The translations under genes and the position numbers were made by a program. A model generated the notes under the pieces. The model did no database searches and was not told the DNA's origin. It saw only the letters and a list, made by a program, of their open reading frames with translations. From Actinomycetes bacterium (lineage in GTDB: Bacteria; Actinomycetota; Thermoleophilia; Solirubrobacterales; 70-9), in contig JAEYSQ010000216.1 in NCBI GenBank assembly GCA_023434465.1, positions 1 through 23,934 of the forward strand: a stretch of 23,934 bases of DNA. The letters run 5' to 3'. Below are positions 1 to 7,200 of this stretch, piece after piece; within the stretch, counting starts at the first letter, position 1; each line of letters opens with the position of its first letter.

Positions 1-31
1 GTCGATAGCCGACCGTTGGCCGGCCACCAGA

Positions 32-1606
32 TCAGACGCTGCGGCAGTTCCTGCCGAGCTGATCCTTGGAGTCGGCCAGCACGCGGACCTTGCTGCCGCG
101 GCAGACGACCCGGTCGGGCTGCCCGTCGCGGAGGTTGACCCGAACCTTTCCGCTGGCCACGATCCGGTCGCGACCCGGGCCGCCGATCACCAGGGCCCGC
201 TTCGCCGCGCGGACATTGATTGCGTCGTTGCCGGCGCCGCCCGAGGCAACACCGCTGGCCGCCCGCACCACCAGGTGGTCGTTGCCAAGCCCGCCGTGAG
301 CCTGGCCGCCCTTGCGGTTCACGACCAGCCGGTCGGCACCAGGACCGCCGAACATCATCGAGCGCTTCGCCCGGGTGCTCATCCGGTCGGCCTTGGCCGT
401 GCCGAAGCTGGCCCTCTCCACATGAAGCGTTGAACCGCCGTTCTTGCGACAGGTCAACTGAAGGGTCGCCTTGCGGCCGTCGGCGACCGCTCCGCGCTTG
501 AGTTGGACACCGCGCTTGCCGTAGGAAAGGACCCGACTGGAGCTGCCCCGGTCGATCTCCGCGTGCAGCATGGTCGTACCCGACGAGCACTGGAGGCCGA
601 GCTTGCCAGGCATCCGTTTCGTCTTCTGCTTGATCACCAGGCCGGAGGCGTCAGACGCCGATCCGGACGCGGAAGCCGTTGCGACAGACCCGTCAGGCAC
701 GACCGGCTCGACCAGGGCGCCCGATCTCGTGAGCCCGGATGCGACTCCAGCCGAGGAGGTCGAGGCCGTGGCGCTTGAGGAGACAGTGCTATCCGGGACC
801 GGCATCGGCGAGTAGCTCTTCTTGAGCCTGATCATCACCGGATCGGTCGGTCCGGCGCCGGTCCAGCCGCATGATTTGGCGGCGGCCGGGCACTGCGAAG
901 TGTCTCCGGGGTAGACGATGCTGACCGGCAGGACCACATCGGTCGGCACGATCGGCGTCTTCCACGCGATCGTGTATTTGCCGTCCTTGATCGGGCCGAC
1001 GACCGGCTGGCCGTTCGAGGTGATCGGTTCACCGGCAATCACCGGTACCGCATAGCCGGAAGCCGAACTCGGTGAGACAGTCCCCGAGAAGGTGACGGTG
1101 CTGCCGCTGTTGCCACCGTTGCCCTCTACCTTGTCCAGGGTGATGCCGGTGGCGAGCTTCTTGATCGCGTTGGTGATCTTGCCGTCGCCGTTGGCGCAGT
1201 TGCTGTCGCTCTTGATCTGATCGCCGTCCACGGATCCGGTCGTGAAGATCACTCCGGTCCCGAAGTGACGGGTGCCGTCCGCCCAGTTGGTGAAGGTAGC
1301 GGTGTAGCTCGGCCCCGCTCCCAACCAGGTCCAGGAAACGTCACCGCTGCTCCGGTAGGCACACTTGGATTCGACCTCGTAACCGAGTGCGGTGTCAGCG
1401 GACCAGCTCTTGGTGTCCCAGGCAGAGATCGATTTCTTGTCGGACCAGTAATGAACCGCGCACTGGTATGGGGGATCGCTCTTTGACGAGTTGAGCACCG
1501 ACTCGTCCGACGGACACAGGTCCGCGGCCTGCGCCGGTCCGGTCGGGAGCAACAGCACCGCAAAGAGTGCGCCGACGAGAGCTGTCAAGTACCTGGCGAA
1601 CCTCAT
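32..1606 (-). CDS. Secreted protein with degenerate RTX-like Gly/Asp repeats (paralog A)
   Basis: Function unknown; predicted to be exported. From the ATG at 1606 the product is 524 residues. The start is chosen because AAGGAG lies just upstream and the product then opens with a signal peptide (MRFARYLTALVG..., likely cleaved after AQA at about residue 27); an upstream in-frame ATG at 1687 would bury the signal. Regions in order: an N-terminal Cys-containing domain (CPSDESVL, PPYQCAVHYW, ESKCAYRSS), an Ig/Big-like middle with TVSPSS and CPAAAKSCG, a Ser/Ala/Thr-rich linker, and a C-terminal region with repeats such as GGPGADRLVV, GGLGNDHLVV, GGAGNDAINV and GGPGRDRI, which resemble the GGxGxDxU nonapeptides of calcium-binding RTX proteins but are irregular. 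It is a full-length paralog of the gene at 2373-3887 and shares its promoter sequence. The sequence shows no enzyme motif. The repeat family assignment is moderate; secretion is well supported. Confidence 0.8.
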   Translation of the reverse strand: MRFARYLTALVGALFAVLLLPTGPAQAADLCPSDESVLNSSKSDPPYQCAVHYWSDKKSISAWDTKSWSADTALGYEVESKCAYRSSGDVSWTWLGAGPSYTATFTNWADGTRHFGTGVIFTTGSVDGDQIKSDSNCANGDGKITNAIKKLATGITLDKVEGNGGNSGSTVTFSGTVSPSSASGYAVPVIAGEPITSNGQPVVGPIKDGKYTIAWKTPIVPTDVVLPVSIVYPGDTSQCPAAAKSCGWTGAGPTDPVMIRLKKSYSPMPVPDSTVSSSATASTSSAGVASGLTRSGALVEPVVPDGSVATASASGSASDASGLVIKQKTKRMPGKLGLQCSSGTTMLHAEIDRGSSSRVLSYGKRGVQLKRGAVADGRKATLQLTCRKNGGSTLHVERASFGTAKADRMSTRAKRSMMFGGPGADRLVVNRKGGQAHGGLGNDHLVVRAASGVASGGAGNDAINVRAAKRALVIGGPGRDRIVASGKVRVNLRDGQPDRVVCRGSKVRVLADSKDQLGRNCRSV

Positions 1607-1659
1607 TTTCCATCTCCTTAGAATCCGTTTCCCTGCCCGATCATTCGGACACTGGTGGC

Positions 1660-1687
1660 ACCGTAGCACAAAGTTGACGCGCATCAA
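1660..1687 (-). promoter_or_regulatory. Promoter of paralog A, with palindromic -35 region
   Basis: On the minus strand TTGATG (1682-1687) is followed after 16 nt by TACGGT (1660-1665), giving a predicted 5' leader of about 47 nt to the ATG at 1606. The stretch CGCGTCAACTTTGTG after the -35 is almost identical to the one in the promoter of the paralog at 3942-3970. A perfect 8-bp inverted repeat AAAGTTGA/TCAACTTT (1670-1677 and 1684-1691) overlaps the -35 and could be an operator. Confidence 0.55.
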
Positions 1688-1715
1688 CTTTCTTTAGGAA
1701 ACCCGAAAGTTTCTT

Positions 1716-2342
1716 CTATTCGCGACCGGCCTGGATCAGGGCTGCCAGGGCGAGCGAAGCCCAGAAGGCAACCACCAGAACCGCTCCGATCACGTCGCTG
1801 ATGAAGTGCCAGCCCGCGACCACCACGCCGACCGCGACCACTGCCCCGTAGGCCGCCCCGAACAGGGCCGCGTACCAGCGCCAACGCGGCGGAGTCACCA
1901 GCCAGAGACCGAATCCGCAGGAAAGCGCCGCCGTGGTATGCCCGCTCGGGTAGTGGATCTCGATCGGGTAGCTCACTCCGAGCGCACCCTGCAGCCGCGG
2001 ATGGGCCATCAGCGCCTTCATCACCTGGGTCGTGACGTTGGCCGCGATGATCACCGCGCCGGCCGCCAGCAGGTGCCAGGGCCGGTTCCAGACGATCGCC
2101 AGCGCGATCAAACCGAAGGCGATGAGAACCAGGGGGACCGGTTCGGCCAGCCGCGCGGCGAAGTCGGCGATCTCGTCGAGCCGGGAGTACGGTTCCGCGA
2201 GGAAGTGCGAGGTTACCCGCGCGTCGAAGCTGGCGATCCTGGTCGAACCGTAGAAGAGCAGGGCCAGCAGCGCCGTTCCGCCCGCTGCCAGCAGAGCGGT
2301 CAGCAACAGGGCCCCGACGGGCCTTCGGATGGTTCGATCCAT
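1716..2342 (-). CDS. PAP2-family phosphatase (phosphatidic acid or undecaprenyl pyrophosphate type)
   Basis: A 208-residue integral membrane protein of the PAP2 superfamily, which dephosphorylates lipid phosphates or pyrophosphates at the membrane. The sequence shows several hydrophobic segments and the three-part catalytic signature in relaxed form: a Lys-rich motif 1 (KALMAHPRL), motif 2 PSGHT, and motif 3 GWHFISDVIG with the catalytic His and Asp. The substrate cannot be read from sequence. It starts with ATG at 2342, exactly 6 nt after a TAGGGT -10-like hexamer and without a Shine-Dalgarno sequence, so it may be leaderless. It sits between two paralogous secreted-protein genes on the same strand, 30 bp from the stop of the upstream one, so it could also be read through from that gene. 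A role in envelope or undecaprenyl phosphate recycling is inference. Confidence 0.85.
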   Translation of the reverse strand: MDRTIRRPVGALLLTALLAAGGTALLALLFYGSTRIASFDARVTSHFLAEPYSRLDEIADFAARLAEPVPLVLIAFGLIALAIVWNRPWHLLAAGAVIIAANVTTQVMKALMAHPRLQGALGVSYPIEIHYPSGHTTAALSCGFGLWLVTPPRWRWYAALFGAAYGAVVAVGVVVAGWHFISDVIGAVLVVAFWASLALAALIQAGRE

Positions 2343-2348
2343 CCGAAG

Positions 2349-2354
2349 ACCCTA
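2349..2354 (-). promoter_or_regulatory. -10-like TAGGGT, leaderless spacing to PAP2 gene
   Basis: TAGGGT on the minus strand ends 6 nt before the ATG at 2342 and no ribosome binding site is visible. This spacing would start the transcript at or next to the ATG. One of several such elements in the window. Confidence 0.4.
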
Positions 2355-2372
2355 CGGGATGCTCCTCTTTTC

Positions 2373-3887
2373 TCAGACCCGGATACAGGCGCCGCGCAGC
2401 CGGTCGTAACGGTCGGCCTTGACCCGCACCTTCTTGCCCCGACAGACGACCCGGTCGACCCTGCCGTCGCGGGCATCGATCCGGGCTCGGCCGCTGGCGG
2501 CGATCAGATCCCGGCCCGGACCGCCGATCAGCAGTGTGCGCTTGCGGGTCAGCGAGCGGAGCATGTCATCGCCGGAGCCGCCGATTCCGACGCCGGCGGT
2601 CCTCAGCGTGATCAGGTCATCGTGATTGCCGCCGTTGGCGACTCCGCCCGGGCGGTTGACGACGAGCGAGTCGTCACTGACTCCCCCCAGCAGCAGCGCT
2701 CCCCTGGCCTTGGTCTTCATGTGGTCATTTTTCGGGGTTCCGAAGCCGATCCTGCCCCGGTTAGACAAGCCCTTGCCGCTCTTGCGACAGGTGAGTTGGA
2801 TGCCGACCTTTCGGCCGTTCTTGATCGCTCCCTTCTTCAGGCTTACGCCCTTTCTGCCGAAGCCCAGAAGGCGGCTGCTGCTGCCACCCCAGAGCTCCGC
2901 GTTGAGCGGCGAGTAACCGTCGGGGCACTCGGCGCCGAGCTGTTTCGGCGCGGTCGCCCTGGCGTTGATCACCTTGATGCCGGGGTCAGCCTGCGCGCTT
3001 GCACTGACCGAAGAGGACGAGGCACCAGCCGTGGTTGGCAGACCTGACCCGCCGGAGAGGAGGACCGGCTCTGAAGGGTTCTGGTCGCCACTGAAAGCGA
3101 CGTTGGCTTTCTCGATCGTGATCGTCGTGACCGCGGACTGGCCGGGCGTGTAGCCGCAGCTCTTGGCCGCCGCCGGGCAGGCCGTTTCATCACCCTGATA
3201 CACCGCTTGCAAGTTCACGGTCCCGGTGGGAGCGTTCTTCGGGGTCTTCCACTGCATCGCGAACTTTCCGTCGGTGATCTGCGCGGCGACCGGGTAGCCA
3301 TTGGTCAAGACGGGGTTACCGTCGACCAGGAGCGCGATCATGCCGGTGGTGCTGGAAGGTGAGACCGTGCCCGAGATGGTCAGGACCTCGCCCCAGTACC
3401 GATAGCCGGAAATACTGTCGATCTTGACGCTCTCGGTGATCTTCTTGATCGAGTTCTTGATCTTGCCGTCATTGTTGGCGCAGTTGTTGTCACTCTTGAT
3501 CTGGTCGTCGTCGACCTCGCCGGTGGTGAAGATCACCCCGGAGGCATAGTGGCGAGTGCCGTCGGCCCAATTGGTGAAGGTCGCCATGAAACTGGGGCCG
3601 GCATTGGTCCAGGTCCAGGTAACGTCACTGCTGCTGCGGTAGGCACACTTCGACTCGACGTAATAGCCGAACGCCGTATCGGCAGTCCAACTCTTGGTGT
3701 CCCAGGCACTGATCGATTTCGTACTCGACCAATAGTGAACAGCGCACTGGTACGGCGGGTCGTTCTTCGAGTAACTCAAAACCGTCTGGTCGGCGGGACA
3801 GCTGGCCGCCTGCGCAGGCCCGGCGGCACTGCCCAGACACGCGATCAAAAGGCCAACCGTGGCAGAAATAGCGGCGATGAATCTCAT
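2373..3887 (-). CDS. Secreted protein with degenerate RTX-like repeats (paralog B)
   Basis: Function unknown; exported paralog of the gene at 32-1606. The ATG at 3887 is chosen over one five codons upstream because GGAGGAGGGG lies directly before it and both paralogs then begin with MRF and a signal peptide ending in AQA (residue 27). The 504-residue product keeps the N-terminal Cys motifs (CPADQTVL, PPYQCAVHYW, ESKCAYRSS, NNCANNDGK), the TVSPSS Ig-like region, CPAAAKSCG, a low-complexity linker, and a C-terminal set of GG/GD repeats (LLGGVSDDSLVV, GGSGDDML, IGGPGRDLI) ending in VVCRGKKVRVK. The N-terminal domain is the best conserved part between the two copies and the linker the least. It has a strong promoter (3942-3970). 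Calcium binding by the repeats is possible but unproven. Confidence 0.82.
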   Translation of the reverse strand: MRFIAAISATVGLLIACLGSAAGPAQAASCPADQTVLSYSKNDPPYQCAVHYWSSTKSISAWDTKSWTADTAFGYYVESKCAYRSSSDVTWTWTNAGPSFMATFTNWADGTRHYASGVIFTTGEVDDDQIKSDNNCANNDGKIKNSIKKITESVKIDSISGYRYWGEVLTISGTVSPSSTTGMIALLVDGNPVLTNGYPVAAQITDGKFAMQWKTPKNAPTGTVNLQAVYQGDETACPAAAKSCGYTPGQSAVTTITIEKANVAFSGDQNPSEPVLLSGGSGLPTTAGASSSSVSASAQADPGIKVINARATAPKQLGAECPDGYSPLNAELWGGSSSRLLGFGRKGVSLKKGAIKNGRKVGIQLTCRKSGKGLSNRGRIGFGTPKNDHMKTKARGALLLGGVSDDSLVVNRPGGVANGGNHDDLITLRTAGVGIGGSGDDMLRSLTRKRTLLIGGPGRDLIAASGRARIDARDGRVDRVVCRGKKVRVKADRYDRLRGACIRV

Positions 3888-3941
3888 ATTCCCCTCCTCC
3901 ATTGCGGGCTGCGCTGGCAGCCTCTCGCTTTGGTTGGAGAT

Positions 3942-3970
3942 ACAATAACCACAAAGATGACGCGTGTCAA
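3942..3970 (-). promoter_or_regulatory. Near-consensus sigma70-type promoter of paralog B
   Basis: On the minus strand TTGACA (3965-3970), a 17-nt spacer and TATTGT (3942-3947) form a near-consensus promoter. The predicted leader to the ATG at 3887 is about 48 nt and contains a strong GGAGG. The spacer begins CGCGTCATCTTTGTG, matching the spacer of the paralog A promoter at all but one position. Confidence 0.7.
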
Positions 3971-4015
3971 CTAATTCCAGCTGAGTAGCGCGCAGGCTCC
4001 CGTGCGGACGAGCTA

Positions 4016-4081
4016 CCGCCTCAGGCCGGGGTTCCGAAAAAGCCGGGTTCCGCCCTTTGTCGGGCTCCGCCTCAGGTCGGG
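4016..4081. repeat. Short direct repeats downstream of acyl-CoA carboxylase gene
   Basis: CCGCCTCAGGCCGGG (4016-4030) recurs as CCGCCTCAGGTCGGG (4067-4081), and between them GCCGGGGTTCCG is followed by GCCGGGTTCCG. The intergenic stretch 3971-4082 otherwise shows no gene. A related 14-mer also occurs at 12200-12213 across the end of the alcohol dehydrogenase gene. Possibly a decayed repeat unit; role unknown. Confidence 0.4.
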
Positions 4082-4082
4082 A

Positions 4083-5609
4083 TCAGGCCGGCGTGATCGG
4101 GATGCGCCGCTCGGTGAAGGAGCGGTCGCGGCCCTCGGCCAGGGCGAAGCGCCTGATCAGCTCGGTGCGGAGATCCTGGGGCTGGATCACGGCATCGATC
4201 ACCATTTCCGAGGCGAGGTGGAGCAGGTCCACCCCCTCCGCGTACTCCCTGCGCTTCTCCTCGACGAACTTCTCGCGTTCTTCCTCGTCCTCGATCGCCT
4301 GGATCTGGTTGTAGAAGACCGCGTTGACGGCGGCCTGCGGGCCCATCACCGCGATCGAGGCATTTGGCAGGGCGATGCATGAGTCAGGCTCGAAGGCCGG
4401 ACCGGCCATCGCGTAAAGGCCCGCCCCATACGCCTTGCGAACGATCACAGAGATCTTCGGCACCGTCGCCTCGGACATGGCCGAGATCATCTTTGCGCCA
4501 TGACGAATGATGCCCTGCTTCTCGACCGCGGTGCCGATCATGAAGCCGGGGATGTCAGCGAGGAAGAGCAGCGGGATATTGAAGGCGTTGCAGGTGGCAA
4601 TGAAGCGGGCTGCCTTGTCGGCCGAGTCGACGAAGAGCACGCCACCCTTTTGCTTCGGCTGACTGGCGACGATTCCGATCGCTTTGCCGTCGAGCCGGCC
4701 ATAGCCGACGATCAGTTCCTTGGCCCAGCGCTTGTGAACTTCGATGAAACTGTCCTCGTCGAGCAGCGTGTCAAGCAGCAGCTTCATGTCGAAGGGGACG
4801 TTCTCGTCGAGCGGGATGATCTCGTCGAGCGGAGTGTTCGAGGCGGGCTTTTTCGCCTCGACATCCGGCACCTGCACACGCCAGCTGGTCGGCATGAAGT
4901 GGAGATACTCGCGACCGGTTTCGATCGCTTCCTCGTCGGTCTTGACCAGGAAGTGCCCGCAACCCGACTTCGAGGTGTGCATGCGGGCACCACCCATCTC
5001 GTCGAGCGAAACCTTCTCGCCGATCACCATCTCGGCCATGCGCGGCGAGCCGAGGTACATCGAAGCGTTGCCGTCACGCATGATCACCACGTCACAGAAG
5101 GCGGGGATGTAAGCGCCGCCGGCGGCGCTCGGGCCGAACAGCAGACAGACCTGCGGCACCCGGCCGCTCATCTTCACCTCGTTGTAGAAGATCCGGCCGG
5201 CGCCGCGGCGGCCGGGAAACATCTGGACCTGATCGGTGATTCGGGCCCCGGCCGAGTCGACCAGGTAGATCATCGGGATCTCGAGCTTGAGTGCCCGCTC
5301 CTGGATCCGGAGGATCTTCTCCACCGTCTTCGGGCCCCACGAGCCGGCCTTGACGGTCGGGTCGTTTGCCATCAGGGCGACCGGCCGACCCCAGACGAGT
5401 CCGGTGCCCGTGACCACGCCGTCAGCGCCGAAACCTTCCTGGTCCCAGTTGGCGAGCAGCGCGTCCTCGACGAACGAATCCTTGTCGAGCAGCAGGTCGA
5501 CCCGCTCGCGAACCGGCAGCTTGCCCTGTTCTGCGGTCTTGGCGTGATGCCGATCCGGGCCACCGCCAAGGGCGGCCCGGAGAGCGGGATCGAGATCGAC
5601 CTTGGTCAA
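4083..5609 (-). CDS. Acyl-CoA carboxylase carboxyltransferase (beta) subunit
   Basis: A 508-residue crotonase-fold carboxyltransferase that moves CO2 from biotin to an acyl-CoA (propionyl-, methylcrotonyl- or similar). It carries the usual two-domain layout: an N-terminal half with the oxyanion-forming stretch LLFGPSAAGGAYIPAFCD and the MGGARMHTSKSGCGHF motif, and a C-terminal half with PGFMIGTAVEKQGIIRHGAKM, RKAYGAGLYAM and MGPQAAVNAVFYNQI. Length is typical. The start is a TTG at 5609; the upstream dehydrogenase stops only 9 bp away and its TAG runs into GGGA, so the two are surely co-transcribed and translation may be coupled. No biotin carboxylase (alpha) partner is in the window. Substrate is not certain: the HMG-CoA lyase nearby would fit methylcrotonyl-CoA and leucine breakdown, while Ccr in the window would fit propionyl-CoA or ethylmalonyl-CoA chemistry. 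Confidence 0.9.
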   Translation of the reverse strand: MTKVDLDPALRAALGGGPDRHHAKTAEQGKLPVRERVDLLLDKDSFVEDALLANWDQEGFGADGVVTGTGLVWGRPVALMANDPTVKAGSWGPKTVEKILRIQERALKLEIPMIYLVDSAGARITDQVQMFPGRRGAGRIFYNEVKMSGRVPQVCLLFGPSAAGGAYIPAFCDVVIMRDGNASMYLGSPRMAEMVIGEKVSLDEMGGARMHTSKSGCGHFLVKTDEEAIETGREYLHFMPTSWRVQVPDVEAKKPASNTPLDEIIPLDENVPFDMKLLLDTLLDEDSFIEVHKRWAKELIVGYGRLDGKAIGIVASQPKQKGGVLFVDSADKAARFIATCNAFNIPLLFLADIPGFMIGTAVEKQGIIRHGAKMISAMSEATVPKISVIVRKAYGAGLYAMAGPAFEPDSCIALPNASIAVMGPQAAVNAVFYNQIQAIEDEEEREKFVEEKRREYAEGVDLLHLASEMVIDAVIQPQDLRTELIRRFALAEGRDRSFTERRIPITPA

Positions 5610-5618
5610 CTGCGGTCC

Positions 5619-6503
5619 CTACAGACCGGGATTGACCGGGACCGGTGCGTCGCCGGAGTAGTCGTAAAAGCCACGGCCCGACTTCTTGCCGAAGAACCCG
5701 GCGGCAACCATCTTGCGAAGGGTCGGCGGTGCGGCGAAGCGGCGCTCGCGGAACTCGTCGAACATCACGTCCGAGATCGAGTGGAGAGTGTCGAGTCCGA
5801 CGAAGTCAGCCAGGGTGAGCGGACCCATCGGGTGGGCGGCGCCACCCTTCATGGCGGCATCGATCTCCTCGATCGAACCGATGCCCTCTTCCAGTCCCCG
5901 GATCGCGTCGAGCATGTACGGGACGAGCAGCCGGTTGACGATGAAGCCGGCTTTGTCCTTGGTCTCGACGGTGGTCTTCTTCAGCTTCTCGCCGTAGGCG
6001 AGACCGATGCCCATCGCTTCCGGTGAAGTCGTGACCGACTGGATCACCTCGAGCAGCGGCATGACCTGGACCGGGTTGAAAAAATGAAGGCCGAGGAACT
6101 GGCTGGGACGGGTGGTCGACGCAGCCTGGTTGATGACCGGCAACGACGAGGTGTTGGTCGCGAAGTAGGCCTCGTCCTTGACGATCTCGTCCAGCTTCTT
6201 CCAGATCTCGAGTTTGACGTCGAGGTTCTCGGTGACCGCTTCAATAACGAGGTCGCAATCGGCGAAGTCGTTGAGGTCGGTCGTGGGGTTGATCCGGCCG
6301 AGGACCGCGTCGGCGTCAGCCTGTTCGATCTTGCCCTTCTCGACCGACTTGCCGAGCAGTTTGCTGATCTTGCCGAGCCCCTTGTCCAGCGCTTCCTGGC
6401 TTACATCGGCGACGACCACGTCATAGCCGGCCTGAGCGCTGACCTGGGTGATGCCGTGGCCCATCAGGCCGCAACCTACGACCCCAACCTTCTTGATCTC
6501 CAT
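5619..6503 (-). CDS. hbd: 3-hydroxybutyryl-CoA dehydrogenase
   Basis: NAD(P)-dependent oxidation of 3-hydroxyacyl-CoA to 3-ketoacyl-CoA, or the reverse, in the cytosol. The 294-residue length is that of stand-alone Hbd/FadB2 enzymes. The N-terminus has the Rossmann motif VGVVGCGLMGHGITQ, followed by the VIEAVTENLDVK and ATNTSSLPV segments and the catalytic GLHFFNPVQVMPLLEVI motif; the C-terminal helical domain contains KDKAGFIVNRLL and HPMGPLTLADFVGLDT. The ATG at 6503 has AGGAGG 10 nt upstream. It is the first gene of a two-gene operon with the acyl-CoA carboxylase beta subunit. A TAGGCT -10-like element at 6571-6576 (minus strand) could drive it. The symbol is by family; direction and chain length are not determined. 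Confidence 0.92.
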   Translation of the reverse strand: MEIKKVGVVGCGLMGHGITQVSAQAGYDVVVADVSQEALDKGLGKISKLLGKSVEKGKIEQADADAVLGRINPTTDLNDFADCDLVIEAVTENLDVKLEIWKKLDEIVKDEAYFATNTSSLPVINQAASTTRPSQFLGLHFFNPVQVMPLLEVIQSVTTSPEAMGIGLAYGEKLKKTTVETKDKAGFIVNRLLVPYMLDAIRGLEEGIGSIEEIDAAMKGGAAHPMGPLTLADFVGLDTLHSISDVMFDEFRERRFAAPPTLRKMVAAGFFGKKSGRGFYDYSGDAPVPVNPGL

Positions 6504-6633
6504 CTGGGGAGTTCCTCCTGTGGCGAAGTTCCTGAAAGCCCCCGAAATCGGCGGAGGCGACCGGCCACGGAGCCTATTCGATCAGGGCCGAGGGCAGATG
6601 AGGCCCTCTACGCGGCCGGCGTGGCGGGCCGGA

Positions 6634-7014
6634 TCAGGAAGTGGTGGCGGCCTCGATGCGGCGGCCCATCTCCTTGCCGAGCGCTTCCAGGCCGGAGGCC
6701 GGACGCACCATCACGGTCATCTCGGAGATCTTGTCCTGATCGTCGAACTTGAGGATGTCGACGCCCTGTAGTTCGCGGTCGCCGACCCGGGCCTCGAACT
6801 GGAGGACGGCGACGTCATCGGTTTCGACGTGGGCGATGTAACGGAAGTCCTCGAAGACCTGGACCACGTGGCCGAGCAGGAATCCCAAGGCGTCGATCCC
6901 CTCGTAGGGAGCGTGGACGAAGGGACTCCGGAAGACCACGTCCTCGGCGAACAGGTCCTTGCCCGATTCGAAATCCTTTGCCTCGGCCGCTGCTCTGAAA
7001 CCGTCGCTCTTCAT
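6634..7014 (-). CDS. SnoaL/NTF2-like fold protein
   Basis: A small protein of 126 residues from the ATG at 7014, resembling the SnoaL/NTF2-like superfamily (cone-shaped alpha+beta barrel, used as ketosteroid isomerase-like enzymes, cyclases or ligand binders). Supporting features are an N-terminal helix, the segment DLFAEDVVFRSPFVHAPYEG typical of these proteins, and later strands VLQFEARVGDRELQGVDILKF. Catalytic specificity cannot be assigned. A longer reading from 7047 adds eleven residues with no family similarity. No Shine-Dalgarno is present before the ATG, but TATTCT ends exactly 6 nt upstream, so the message may be leaderless. It lies between the Hbd operon and HMG-CoA lyase, all on the minus strand, so a link to acyl-CoA metabolism is possible only by context. 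Confidence 0.75.
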   Translation of the reverse strand: MKSDGFRAAAEAKDFESGKDLFAEDVVFRSPFVHAPYEGIDALGFLLGHVVQVFEDFRYIAHVETDDVAVLQFEARVGDRELQGVDILKFDDQDKISEMTVMVRPASGLEALGKEMGRRIEAATTS

Positions 7015-7020
7015 GCGCAA

Positions 7021-7026
7021 AGAATA
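7021..7026 (-). promoter_or_regulatory. -10-like TATTCT, leaderless spacing to SnoaL-like gene
   Basis: TATTCT on the minus strand ends 6 nt before the ATG at 7014, and no ribosome binding site precedes that ATG. No convincing -35 was found. Confidence 0.4.
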
Positions 7027-7070
7027 GCGCACAGTGGAACAAAACACGAAAATGTTCTACACCAAGAAAA

Positions 7071-7117
7071 GTGAGACAACGATAGTCGGCAACTATTGCC
7101 AGTTTTCGTGGTCTCAC
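7071..7117. repeat. Nested palindromes upstream of SnoaL-like gene
   Basis: GTGAGAC (7071-7077) is the exact inverse of GTCTCAC (7111-7117). Inside lies the 13-bp palindrome GGCAACTATTGCC (7088-7100). The element sits about 60 bp upstream of the putative -10 of the SnoaL-like gene and could be an operator or part of a terminator region for HMG-CoA lyase. Confidence 0.4.
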
Positions 7118-7121
7118 CTGG

Positions 7122-7200
7122 CCCCTGGCATCGCTTCAGCGTAGCCAGCCGGGGTCACTGCGATCGTCAACTGGCGCCGCTTTCAGCGTTGCCAGTCGAC
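7122..7200. repeat. Two related tandem hairpins at the 3' end of HMG-CoA lyase
   Basis: Hairpin 1 has arms CTGGC..GCT (from 7125) and AGC..GCCAG (to 7148). Hairpin 2 has arms CTGGC..GCT (from 7171) and AGC..GCCAG (to 7195), with extra pairing GTC/GAC outside. Both carry the core GCTT(T)CAGCGT. Hairpin 2 overlaps the last codons and stop of HMG-CoA lyase. No T-run follows, so they are not classical terminators, though a role in 3'-end formation is plausible. Confidence 0.5.

Noticed and set aside
1806..3047. Long plus-strand open frame of 413 codons opposite the PAP2 and secreted-protein genes
   Set aside because: It is a mirror of two well supported minus-strand genes, is rich in Arg/Pro/Gly/Asp/Gln and has no domain; high GC makes such shadow frames common.
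4500..6026. 508-codon plus-strand frame opposite the acyl-CoA carboxylase and Hbd genes
   Set aside because: It spans the antisense of two genes with clear motifs, has His/Arg/Asp-rich composition and no start signal or family match.
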